A stretch of 64,000 nucleotides of DNA. Source: Erythrobacter sp. JK5. Lineage in GTDB: Bacteria; Pseudomonadota; Alphaproteobacteria; Sphingomonadales; Sphingomonadaceae. The stretch lies in the NCBI RefSeq assembly GCF_018205975.1, contig NZ_CP073577.1:1302001-1366000 (forward strand), given 5' to 3'. Shown here one piece after another: positions 31,933-38,998 of the stretch. Below the pieces are notes generated by a model that was given only the letters and a program-made list of their open reading frames with translations, was not told the DNA's origin and made no database searches. Positions within the stretch are counted from its first letter, which is position 1, and the number at the start of each line of letters is the position of its first letter. The position numbers were made by a program, and so were the translations under genes.

Positions 31933-32367
31933 TCAGTCACGCGGATCGCGCGTGAGGGCCGCGGACACTTTCCGGTCGAACTGGAGCTGCTGATCGGGAT
32001 CGAGAATTTCCCGCATATCGAAGACGTGCCGCACGGTCGCTTTCTGCAATTCGCCCATGCGCGCATGCACCTCGTCGATCGCGGCACTGACTTCGGGTCC
32101 GTATTCGTGCTCGGTTTCCATTGCCTGGGCGAGCTGTGCGTTGGCTGCGCGCGCAGAGGCTTCGAGCCTTGCCTGTTCTACCGCGAAACGCGCTTCGAGC
32201 GCATCGAGCCGCTCCTCCTGGTCAGCCGTGAGCGAGAGTTCATCGTGCACGAACTGGTGCAGGCTGTCCTCCGCATCGTCGTTGGACCAGCGATCGGCGG
32301 CAAGCGCTCCGAGGCATCCGGCGAGCGCCGCCAGCAGAACCGCGAGGACAAGGTGAAACTTCTTCAA
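31933..32367 (-). CDS. CnrX-like periplasmic metal sensor, 144 aa
   Basis: Membrane-anchored periplasmic metal sensor of the CnrX/Spy (CpxP-like) helical fold. After a signal anchor (HLVLAVLLAALAGCLGALAA) it has SLHQFVHDELSLTADQEERL, the CnrX-type HxxxH-(D/E)-L-LT-Q motif, and VRHVFDMREILDPDQQLQF near the C-terminus. The five CnrX metal ligands (H42, H46, E63, H119, M123) line up without a gap as H37, H41, E58, H114 and M118. The gene sits between the anti-sigma and the sigma genes as in cnrYXH. It should bind metal and relieve the anti-sigma protein. It is classed as nickel/cobalt by ligands, but the neighbours are copper genes. Confidence 0.85.
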   Translation of the reverse strand: MKKFHLVLAVLLAALAGCLGALAADRWSNDDAEDSLHQFVHDELSLTADQEERLDALEARFAVEQARLEASARAANAQLAQAMETEHEYGPEVSAAIDEVHARMGELQKATVRHVFDMREILDPDQQLQFDRKVSAALTRDPRD

Positions 32368-32370
32368 CGC

Positions 32371-32667
32371 CTATGATCCCACATGAAGCAAAGCAGCGGG
32401 TGACAGGGATTCTCCGCCAACGAGGCTCTCGCCAACAATTTCTGTAGGAGCGCCATATTCGGAAGGCCATCCGCTGGTCCCTGCGCCAGCTGCCAGCCCG
32501 ACGACAAACAGACCGGCGAACAAGGCCATTCTGCGTCGCTGATCGACAATTTCGCCAAGCTGTCCCGCGCGCTGCCAGACGCCGTTCATGAAGTCGGGCG
32601 GCACGTCGCCAGCCTTCTGCGAGGCCATGGTGCCGAGCATCGCATCGAGTGTCTGATTTTCACGCAT
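32371..32667 (-). CDS. CnrY-like anti-sigma factor, 98 aa
   Basis: Short inner-membrane anti-sigma protein. The cytosolic part (residues 1-45) has LDAMLGTMASQKAGDVPPDF and an amphipathic helix (FMNGVWQRAGQLGEIVDQRRR, given here as VWQRAGQLGEIVDQRRR). One transmembrane helix (MALFAGLFVVGLAAGAG) and a short periplasmic tail follow. Size, topology and position (first of three, before sensor and sigma) match CnrY/NccY. It is co-transcribed with the two following genes and 3 bases apart from the sensor. The family is too short to be sure by sequence alone. Confidence 0.75.
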   Translation of the reverse strand: MRENQTLDAMLGTMASQKAGDVPPDFMNGVWQRAGQLGEIVDQRRRMALFAGLFVVGLAAGAGTSGWPSEYGAPTEIVGESLVGGESLSPAALLHVGS

Positions 32668-32697
32668 CCCTTGCTCCTGTCGGTTGCACGGTTCCTA

Positions 32698-32725
32698 TAC
32701 GCGACACTTCGCGCAAACCCTCAAG
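32698..32725 (-). promoter_or_regulatory. candidate ECF-sigma promoter of the Y-X-H operon
   Basis: Minus strand: CTTGAGGG (TGAGGG at 32718-32723), exactly 16 bases, then CGTA (32698-32701) and TA. The anti-sigma ATG at 32667 is about 30 bases downstream. It is back to back with the plus-strand copy at 32733. Confidence 0.7.
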
Positions 32726-32732
32726 TTTCTTT

Positions 32733-32760
32733 TTTGAGGGCTGCGGGTTGGCGACGCGTA
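32733..32760 (+). promoter_or_regulatory. candidate ECF-sigma promoter of the methyltransferase-DUF411 operon
   Basis: Plus strand: TTTGAGGG (TGAGGG at 32735-32740), exactly 16 bases, then CGTA (32757-32760) and AG. The start codon at 32817 is 57 bases downstream. Its -35 box and that of the divergent Y-X-H promoter form an inverted repeat, CCCTCA-N11-TGAGGG (32718-32740). Confidence 0.7.
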
Positions 32761-32816
32761 AGAGGAGATATCTGTAGCAACAGCGGTATGTACCAGCGTC
32801 GAATGGGAGCCATGGC

Positions 32817-33503
32817 ATGAAAAGCGCGGCAGTTCCGTCAAAAGAACGCGAGTTCACTCCGCCGCTTGGCAAAAGCTGGCTCACGCCGCTCTATGATGGC
32901 GCGATCGCATTTTTTACGCGCGAGAGCCGGTGGCGCCGCGCAATCGTCGAGGAGGCCGCATTGGTGCCCGGCGACAAGGTCATTGATGTCGGGTGCGGCA
33001 CCGGGACCTTGCTAAGGGCGCTGATGGCCAACTGCCCCGAAGCCGGCTTCATCGGCGTTGAGCCAGACCCCGCAGCGCTGGCGATCGCGCAGCGCAAATT
33101 CGGTGCCGGAGTCGATATGGTCCGGTGGCACAACGGCTTTCTTGACAGTCTCGAGCTTTCCGACGGCTGGCAACCAGATAAGATCGTCAGCAGTCTCGTC
33201 CTTCACCAGGTGCCCGTTTCGCAAAAACGCGCGATCCTCGAGCAGATCGAGAACCTGCTGGCCCCAGGGGGCATGGCGCTGATTGCCGACTATATGGGGC
33301 AGGATGCTCCACTCATGCGCGCGCTGTTCCGTTCGAGCGTTCAGCTACTCGACGGCGTGAAGGACACCCAGCCGAGCGCCGACGGAGCCGTCGAGAAATT
33401 GCTCGCCGAGATTTTCGCGGACACCGAATTGCTCGATCGTATCCATACCGCGACCGGAACCATTTCTCTCTGGCGCGGCATCAAGAAAGGCAATGTTCAA
33501 TGA
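32817..33503 (+). CDS. class I SAM-dependent methyltransferase, 228 aa
   Basis: Cytosolic methyltransferase of the UbiE-like class. Motif I is KVIDVGCGTGTLLRAL (about residues 59-74), preceded by an N-terminal helix region (SWLTPLYDGAIAFFTRESRW). GVEPDPAALAIAQRKFG is the following strand/helix, and LAPGGMALIADYMG the post-motif III part. The substrate is unknown; a similar gene sits in the czc operon at 58943. It is the first gene of a plus-strand operon with DUF411 (ATGA overlap) and DUF5676-like genes, behind an ECF-type promoter. Possible roles are quinone, lipid or metalloid methylation. Confidence 0.8.
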   Translation: MKSAAVPSKEREFTPPLGKSWLTPLYDGAIAFFTRESRWRRAIVEEAALVPGDKVIDVGCGTGTLLRALMANCPEAGFIGVEPDPAALAIAQRKFGAGVDMVRWHNGFLDSLELSDGWQPDKIVSSLVLHQVPVSQKRAILEQIENLLAPGGMALIADYMGQDAPLMRALFRSSVQLLDGVKDTQPSADGAVEKLLAEIFADTELLDRIHTATGTISLWRGIKKGNVQ

Positions 33504-33967
33504 ACCTCATGAAAGACTCGAGACCGCTGCGCCGTTCGCTGGCGGCCTCGCTCCTCCTCGCCCTTGCAGCCTGCTCGAATGCAGCCCAGGCCGCGACCTA
33601 CACCATGTACCGCGACGCAGGATGCGGCTGCTGTCTCAACTGGGCCGGTCACGTCGAACATGGGCTCGAAGCAGAGGTCGCCTCGGTCGACACCGACGAC
33701 ATGGCTGCGCTCAAGACAGCCAGGGGTGTGCCGCAGGATCTGTGGTCGTGTCACACGATGGAAGTCGATGGCTATATCATCGAAGGCCACGTGCCCGCCG
33801 ATGCCGTCGCGAAGCTATTGCGCGAACGCCCTGAGGGCGTTGCCGGTCTGGCCGTGCCCGGAATGCCGCTTGGCTCGCCCGGAATGGAAGTCGGGTACCA
33901 AGTGCAGCCTTATGACGTCATCGCCTTCGGTCCAGGCGGGCGGAGCGTGTTCGCATCCTACCCGTGA
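33500..33967 (+). CDS. DUF411 family periplasmic metal-binding protein, 155 aa
   Basis: Exported protein of the DUF411 family, usual in copper-resistance clusters. A signal region (LRRSLAASLLLALAACSNAAQA), which also has a lipobox-like LALAAC, is followed by TMYRDAGCGCCLNWAGHV, the family's conserved Cys cluster. Other conserved parts are VPQDLWSCHTMEVDGYIIEGHVP, given here as LWSCHTMEVDGYIIEGHVP, and GLAVPGMPLGSPGME. The Cys/His/Met residues probably bind Cu(I). Its start overlaps the methyltransferase stop (ATGA). Confidence 0.85.
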   Translation: MNLMKDSRPLRRSLAASLLLALAACSNAAQAATYTMYRDAGCGCCLNWAGHVEHGLEAEVASVDTDDMAALKTARGVPQDLWSCHTMEVDGYIIEGHVPADAVAKLLRERPEGVAGLAVPGMPLGSPGMEVGYQVQPYDVIAFGPGGRSVFASYP

Positions 33968-34011
33968 CTATGGACGAGCCAGTTTCGTGCCAACTCTAAA
34001 GGAGGACCATC

Positions 34012-34287
34012 ATGTCGGACTATTCGGTCAAAACTTCAATACTGATCTGGGGCTGGACGCTCAGTCTCTTCCTGCTTTTCAGCTACCTAATCTGCATCGG
34101 TTTCGGCCTGCTCGCGCCCGAACAGGCGCACATGCACGAAGCGTGGGCGCCGCTGCTTCCCGGTTTCGAATGGCTGACCCTTTCGGGCTTTCTGGCAGGC
34201 GCTCTCGGCAGCTTTCTGTACGGCTGGTACATCGCGGTCATTGGGGTGCCACTGCTGCGATTTTTCCGAAACCGGTTCAGGACGTAG
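34012..34287 (+). CDS. two-helix membrane protein, DUF5676-like, 91 aa
   Basis: Small inner-membrane protein with helices at about residues 8-32 and 52-82. Start ATG with a strong AAAGGAGG site 7 bases upstream. LLAPEQAHMHEAWAPLLPGFEWLTL, given here as PEQAHMHEAWAPLLPGF, lies in the loop and could bind metal (His, Met, Glu). The pattern fits the DUF5676 family, small 2TM proteins found next to heavy-metal genes. It follows the DUF411 gene after 44 bases. No known activity. Confidence 0.6.
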   Translation: MSDYSVKTSILIWGWTLSLFLLFSYLICIGFGLLAPEQAHMHEAWAPLLPGFEWLTLSGFLAGALGSFLYGWYIAVIGVPLLRFFRNRFRT

Positions 34288-34420
34288 TAAATCGGCGGCG
34301 ATGGACGCGTGCCTTGACACTAGCGGAGCGTTTTTCGGTCGCGAAGGCCGTCCGCTTTAGGCCGCAATTTGCTCGAACGCCCCAAGCAAAACGCGACCCT
34401 CCAGCTTTGTCTTGAAAAAT

Positions 34421-34448
34421 TTTGAGGGATGAGCTCCGGCTGAACGTA
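34421..34448 (+). promoter_or_regulatory. candidate ECF-sigma promoter before the APC permease
   Basis: Plus strand: TTTTGAGGG (TGAGGG at 34423-34428), exactly 16 bases, then CGTA (34445-34448) and CT. The permease coding frame begins 24 (ATG) or 51 (TTG) bases later. Confidence 0.65.
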
Positions 34449-34471
34449 CTGTTCGGCATGATCTTTCTTGG

Positions 34472-35851
34472 ATGGGAGGACATCGACAGGGGAAAGTCTT
34501 GCAAGACCATGAGCACGAGAATCAAAGCGAGGCAGCTGGCTCGATAACCCTGCTGGGCGGCGTGGCGATGGGAACCGGCGTCATGATCGGTGCCGGCATA
34601 TTCGCGCTGACCGGGCAGATCGCCGAGCTCGCCGGTCCGCTCTTCCCCTTATCCTTCATCGCCGGCGCGCTGGTAACTTCGCTGGCGGCCTACAGCTATA
34701 TCAAGATGTCGAACAAATGGCCGTCTTCGGGCGGCATCGCGATGATCTTGCAGAAAGCATACGGACCCGGCGTCATTGCCGCGTCGGCATCGCTCCTGAT
34801 GGCTCTGTCGATGGTCATCAATGAAAGCCTCGTGGCCCGCACCTTTGCGACTTACGCGCTGCGCCCGTTCGGCCTCGAAAGCAGCGGGTGGCTCGTTTCT
34901 CTCGCAGCGCTTGCCCTCATCATCTTCGCCTATCTCGTCAATGCAGCGGGCAACAAATCGGTAAGCGGCTTCTCGCTCATCATGTCGGCCATCAAGATCG
35001 GCGGCATCGCGCTATTCGCAGTCGCGGCGATCTGGGCCAGCGGTTTTTCATCAGGCGCGTTTTCGCAGCCCGTTTCGCTGACCAACGCAGAAGCCCTGAT
35101 TGCCTCGGTTGCTTTCTCGATCCTCGCCTTCAAGGGCTTCACCACGATTACCAATAGCGGCGGCGAAATCGTCGACCCGCACAAGAATGTCGGTCGGACC
35201 ATCATGATCTCGATCGCGGTCTGCATCGTGATCTATCTGCTCGTCGCAGTGGCGGTGGGTTCGAGCCTGAGCATATCCGAGATCGTCGAGGCGCGCGATT
35301 ATTCGCTCGCGGCAGCGGCGCGTCCGGCGCTGGGTGAGCTGGGCTTCTATTTCACCGTCGCGATCGCGATCGCCGCAACGACTTCGGGCGTGATCGCGAG
35401 CGTATTTGCTGTGTCGCGCATGCTTGCGATGCTGACCGACATGAAGATGATCCCGCACAGCCATTTCGGCATGAGCGGCGGAATTCGCAGCCACATGCTG
35501 GTCTATACGGTGGTCATTGCCGGGACGCTTGCCGTCCTGTTCGATCTGTCGCGGATCGCCTCGCTGGGCGCCTTCTTCTACCTCGTCATGGATATGCTGG
35601 TGCATTGGGGCGTCCTGCGTCACCTGCGCAAGGAAGTCGGCGCGCGCGCAACAATACTTCTTACAGCACTCGCGGCAGATGGCGTGGTCCTTGCAGCTTT
35701 TACCGCGGCCAAATTGCGCAGCGATCCTGCCGTTGTCGCCTATGCGGCGATCGGCATCGTCGCAGTCTTCATGGGAGAATGGATTTACCTTTCGCACAAT
35801 TCCGAAGCGCCCGCTTCTCACAAAGATGATCGGTCAGGAGAGAAGAGTTGA
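34472..35851 (+). CDS. APC-superfamily amino acid/polyamine permease, 459 aa
   Basis: Multi-spanning inner-membrane transporter. The first membrane segments (GGVAMGTGVMIGAGIFALTGQIA, given here as MGTGVMIGAGIFALTGQIA, and FIAGALVTSLAAYSYIKM) contain the conserved GxxxGAGIF motif of the APC family. About 12 hydrophobic segments follow. The N-terminus has two possible starts: the ATG at 34472 and a TTG at 34499 with AGGGGAAAG upstream, the latter being better placed. The gene is close to an ECF-sigma promoter and so is part of the metal-induced set. The substrate is unknown; similar genes occur in copper islands. Confidence 0.8.
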   Translation: MGGHRQGKVLQDHEHENQSEAAGSITLLGGVAMGTGVMIGAGIFALTGQIAELAGPLFPLSFIAGALVTSLAAYSYIKMSNKWPSSGGIAMILQKAYGPGVIAASASLLMALSMVINESLVARTFATYALRPFGLESSGWLVSLAALALIIFAYLVNAAGNKSVSGFSLIMSAIKIGGIALFAVAAIWASGFSSGAFSQPVSLTNAEALIASVAFSILAFKGFTTITNSGGEIVDPHKNVGRTIMISIAVCIVIYLLVAVAVGSSLSISEIVEARDYSLAAAARPALGELGFYFTVAIAIAATTSGVIASVFAVSRMLAMLTDMKMIPHSHFGMSGGIRSHMLVYTVVIAGTLAVLFDLSRIASLGAFFYLVMDMLVHWGVLRHLRKEVGARATILLTALAADGVVLAAFTAAKLRSDPAVVAYAAIGIVAVFMGEWIYLSHNSEAPASHKDDRSGEKS

Positions 35852-35962
35852 TGGCAACTTTTCGCTGGGCCTTGAGGCTCTTGCAGCGGGGTTTTTCGAA
35901 ACCGTTCACCGAAAACCGGCGTTGAGCACGAGACACGTCAGGCAAAACAGATGGAGCGATTC

Positions 35963-36712
35963 ATGACGACCCGAACAGCGGCGGTCTACCGCATGGTAAT
36001 GGAGGACCATGTCTGTCCCTATGGCATCAAGACGGTCGATCTTCTCAAGCGGCAAGGTTTCGAGGTCGACGATCATCACCTGACCAGCAGGGAGGAAACC
36101 GACGCATTCAAGGACAAGCACGGCGTCGAGACCACCCCGCAGACCTTTATCGAAGACAAGCGCATTGGCGGCTATGACGATGTCCGCGAGTTCTTCGGCA
36201 AGAGCCGTTCGCAGCCAGAGGAAGGCGAGACCAGTTATCAGCCGGTCATTGCGATTTTCGCGGTCGCGCTTCTGCTCGCGCTCGGACTGAGCTGGGCTTT
36301 TTTTGATAACCTCTTCACTGTCCGGGCCGCCGAATGGTTCGTGAGCCTATCGATGACCCTGCTCGCCGTTCAGAAGCTTCAGGACGTGCGCAGTTTCTCG
36401 ACGATGTTCCTCAACTACGACCTACTCGCACGGCGCTGGGTGCCCTATGGCTTCGTCTACCCGTTCGGCGAAGCCGCTGCCGGCATTCTCATGACCGCGG
36501 GCGCGCTGACGTGGCTTTCTGCTCCGTTGGCATTGTTCATCGGCACCGTCGGCGCTGTCAGCGTCTTCAAAGCTGTCTACATCGACAAGCGTGAGCTCAA
36601 ATGCGCCTGCGTGGGCGGCAGCAGCAATGTGCCGCTCGGCTTCGTCTCGCTGACCGAAAATCTGTTCATGATCGGAATGGGTCTGTGGATGGGCGCGAAG
36701 CTTCTCGCATGA
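35963..36712 (+). CDS. glutaredoxin-MauE/DoxX fusion membrane protein, 249 aa
   Basis: Fusion of a glutaredoxin-like domain (residues 1-80) and a four-helix MauE-like membrane domain (about 90-249). The first has AVYRMVMEDHVCPYGIKTVDLL with a CPYG active site (one Cys, monothiol-type) and GVETTPQTFIEDKRIGGYDD, the glutathione-binding loop with cis-Pro. The second has FGEAAAGILMTAGALTWLS and KCACVGGSSNVPLGFVSLTEN, the Cys-x-Cys and SxVPLGxxSLxEN block of MauE-type redox proteins. The ATG at 35963 has GGAG upstream; an ATG at 35951 is possible. The ATGA overlap with the ion channel gene shows an operon. It likely moves reducing power to the periplasm. Confidence 0.8.
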   Translation: MTTRTAAVYRMVMEDHVCPYGIKTVDLLKRQGFEVDDHHLTSREETDAFKDKHGVETTPQTFIEDKRIGGYDDVREFFGKSRSQPEEGETSYQPVIAIFAVALLLALGLSWAFFDNLFTVRAAEWFVSLSMTLLAVQKLQDVRSFSTMFLNYDLLARRWVPYGFVYPFGEAAAGILMTAGALTWLSAPLALFIGTVGAVSVFKAVYIDKRELKCACVGGSSNVPLGFVSLTENLFMIGMGLWMGAKLLA

Positions 36713-37121
36713 TCACCGCGCTCCTTCTCGCCGTCCTTCTGTTCCTCTCGGCTGTCGCTTCGCACCTTGCCATTCTGGGTGTCGGTCACCGGCTTCTCGA
36801 CCGGCGCCGCGATACGCTGGCAAAGCTTGCCGTTTCGCTGCTCGTGCTCGCGTCGCATTTTCTGGTCGCGATCCTTTTTGCAGCAGGTTTCTGGCTGGGC
36901 GCGCAATGGGCCTGGGAGGTTTCGACAAGGCGCCTTCCATGGACTGGATGGACTACTTCTATTTCTCGCTCATCAACGTGACCACACTGGGCCTGGGCGA
37001 CATTTATCCGACCGAGCACCTGAGAGTTCTCGCCGGCGTCGAGGCCCTCACCGGCTTCGCTCTCATCAGCTGCTCGGCGCAGCTATTCTGGACCATGATG
37101 CAAAAAGGAGAAAAAGCATGA
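36709..37121 (+). pseudogene. two-helix potassium-channel-like gene, frameshifted
   Basis: Ion-channel (two-pore-segment, Ion_trans_2-like) gene in two frames. The first frame (36709-36906) has a hydrophobic N-terminus and an amphipathic second segment (ASHFLVAILFAAGFWLGAQ). Frame 3 from 36906 continues with MGLGGFDKAPSMDWMDYFYF, then SLINVTTLGLGDIYPTEH, which contains the filter-like TTLGLGDIYP sequence, and a last helix. The joint needs one extra base near GCAATGGG (36903-36910), as if AA should be AAA. Either a mutation or a homopolymer read error. The start overlaps the glutaredoxin-MauE gene; the downstream frame runs into the DUF305 gene. Confidence 0.65.
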
Positions 37122-37173
37122 CTGAAAAGACGACCCACTCGGACAAGGGAGGGGCGGCAGCTACTGGCGATTC

Positions 37174-37644
37174 ATGGCCATGGTGTCGACCTCGACCGTG
37201 ATCATGTTCTTCCTGATGTATGCCAACACCTTTACCGTCGATGATCTTTTCTGGAGCGAAACGCGCTTCTGGATGATGTTTGTCATGGGCGCGATGATGA
37301 TGGTTGTCATGCTGCTCTTCATGTGGGGCATGTACAAGGACCGGACCAAGAACTTCATTATTCTGGGCGTCGGCGCCTTCGTGTTCGCCCTCGCGCTGTG
37401 GCTGGTGCGCAGCCAGACCACCGTCGACGATACCGAATATATGGCAGCGATGATCCCGCACCACTCGATCGCGATCATGACCAGCGAACGCGCGAGCCTG
37501 AAGGATCCTCGCGTGCGCGAACTCGCTCAGGCCATCATCGTCGCCCAGCGCCGCGAAATCGCCGAGATGAAATATCTCATCGACGATATCGAACAGAACG
37601 GTCCTCGGACCGAAGAACGCCTGCCCGAGGAGATGCAGCCATGA
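37174..37644 (+). CDS. DUF305-domain membrane protein, 156 aa, N-terminus probably frameshifted
   Basis: Inner-membrane protein with three helices at about residues 4-20, 31-50 and 57-76, and a C-terminal DUF305 domain: AAMIPHHSIAIMTSERASL (the HH motif) and AQAIIVAQRREIAEMKYLI. The domain is ferritin-like and suspected to bind copper. The upstream frame at 37118 (MTEKTTHSDKGGAAA) would join this frame as KGGGGSYWRFMAMV if one G were added to the run at 37151-37154, giving a more normal N-terminus. So the true gene is probably 37118-37644. It overlaps the lipoprotein gene (ATGA). Confidence 0.75.
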   Translation: MAMVSTSTVIMFFLMYANTFTVDDLFWSETRFWMMFVMGAMMMVVMLLFMWGMYKDRTKNFIILGVGAFVFALALWLVRSQTTVDDTEYMAAMIPHHSIAIMTSERASLKDPRVRELAQAIIVAQRREIAEMKYLIDDIEQNGPRTEERLPEEMQP

Positions 37645-38129
37645 ACAAGATAGCTTTCACGGCGCTCATCGCGCTACCGCTTGCCGCCTGCAATTCGAAC
37701 ACCGCTCCGGGCAACGACCGCGAAGCCCAGCTCGACCCGCCTGCCACTGCCGCGCCGATCGAGGATGCGGCCAGTGCACTGGCAAATGTTGACCCGGGCC
37801 TCATGCTTCCCGGGACCATGAATGACGCGGACCTTGCTGCTCTGGGCGCAGGACAGGCCTGCCAGTTCCGCCTGACCGAAGTGGCCTTTCCCTCATTTGT
37901 CTATGACGGTGACGGGAGCGGAGCGATCAAGATCAATGGCAAATTGATCCCCGTCGCTTCTGATGGTCCCGGTAGCTATTCGAATGGCGAGCTTCGGATC
38001 AAAACCCGTATGTTGGATGGTGAAGGCGATGCGGGCTTGCAAATGCAGGAGATGATCGTCGCAGCGCCAAGAGCCAAGGATGAATTCGGCTTTTGGGGCT
38101 ATACCACCTGTCCGGCTGAAGGAGCCTGA
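37641..38129 (+). CDS. lipoprotein of unknown function, 162 aa
   Basis: Predicted lipoprotein with lipobox LPLAAC (Cys17). The mature part is a single beta-rich domain containing GQACQFRLTEVAFPSFVYDGDG, given here as GQACQFRLTEVAFPSFVYD, and FGFWGYTTCPAEG. The two Cys (about 74 and 158) could form a disulfide. It resembles proteins found in sphingomonad metal islands but I cannot name a family. The ATG overlaps the DUF305 stop (ATGA), so it belongs to the redox operon. Confidence 0.6.
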   Translation: MNKIAFTALIALPLAACNSNTAPGNDREAQLDPPATAAPIEDAASALANVDPGLMLPGTMNDADLAALGAGQACQFRLTEVAFPSFVYDGDGSGAIKINGKLIPVASDGPGSYSNGELRIKTRMLDGEGDAGLQMQEMIVAAPRAKDEFGFWGYTTCPAEGA

Positions 38130-38222
38130 AACTGGCAGGGCGCACGGGCGGGCCACCGGCTACCCCATGCGCCCGCGCCTCCTCCGTTCGTCGCCCCCGC
38201 CAGTTTTAACAGGAACAAGCAG

Positions 38223-38927
38223 ATGACTGATACGAGGCCCATCGCTGTCTTCGGGGCGGGCGGGAAGACCGGCACCGAGCTATTGAGGCGTGCCCTTGCC
38301 TCGGACATACCGATCCGCGCCTTCGAACACACAGTGCCTGGATCAGACGAGCGGGTGGGCGACTTCGAATATATCGAATGCGATGTGCTGTCGGACGATT
38401 TCGCGGGCGATCTCGATGGCTGCCGCGCGGCTATCTCGACGCTCGGTGTCGCTTTCGGTCCGGGCAATGCGATGGATCCACCGCCGCTCTATACCGATGG
38501 CACGCGCAACCTGCTCGAGGCGATGGCACAGACGAAGATCGACCGCATTGCCGTGATCTCCGCTGCCTTCGTCGAACATCAGTCGAGCGTCCCAACGTGG
38601 TTTGAACTCACCGCCAAGCCTGCGTTGTTCAATATACTCGAGCAGATGCGCGCCATGGAAGCGATGCTCAGCGACGCCCAAGGCATCAAATGGACGGCCG
38701 CACGACCGGGCTGGCTGCTGGATGAGCCTTACACCGGCGATGCCGTCATTACGGACGAACGCTTGGCAGAAGGCTGTTTCCGCTGCCGTCATGCTGATCT
38801 CGCGGCGAGCCTGCTCGATTTCGTGTGCGAAGATACCTGGATCAACGCAAAGCCTGCCATCGGCAGGCCCGAAGCCGAACATTTCGAAAGTCCCGCCGCC
38901 ATCAAGGCCGAACTCGGGATCGATTGA
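38223..38927 (+). CDS. NAD(P)-binding atypical short-chain dehydrogenase (NmrA-like), 234 aa
   Basis: Rossmann-fold oxidoreductase or sensor of the NAD(P)-binding (NmrA/HSCARG-like) group. The nucleotide motif is AVFGAGGKTGTELLRRAL near residue 10. Other family features are GCRAAISTLG, RIAVISAAFV and KWTAARPGWLLDEPYTG. Start ATG with AGGAAC upstream. It is the last but one gene of the plus-strand redox block. Function and substrate are unknown; proteins of this kind often react to redox stress. Confidence 0.75.
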   Translation: MTDTRPIAVFGAGGKTGTELLRRALASDIPIRAFEHTVPGSDERVGDFEYIECDVLSDDFAGDLDGCRAAISTLGVAFGPGNAMDPPPLYTDGTRNLLEAMAQTKIDRIAVISAAFVEHQSSVPTWFELTAKPALFNILEQMRAMEAMLSDAQGIKWTAARPGWLLDEPYTGDAVITDERLAEGCFRCRHADLAASLLDFVCEDTWINAKPAIGRPEAEHFESPAAIKAELGID

Positions 38928-38998
38928 GCGCCGTATAATTTTGCGATTTGTGACAGGCCCGCACGTTGCAAGTTGTGAGCAACAGACAAGGAAATCGT

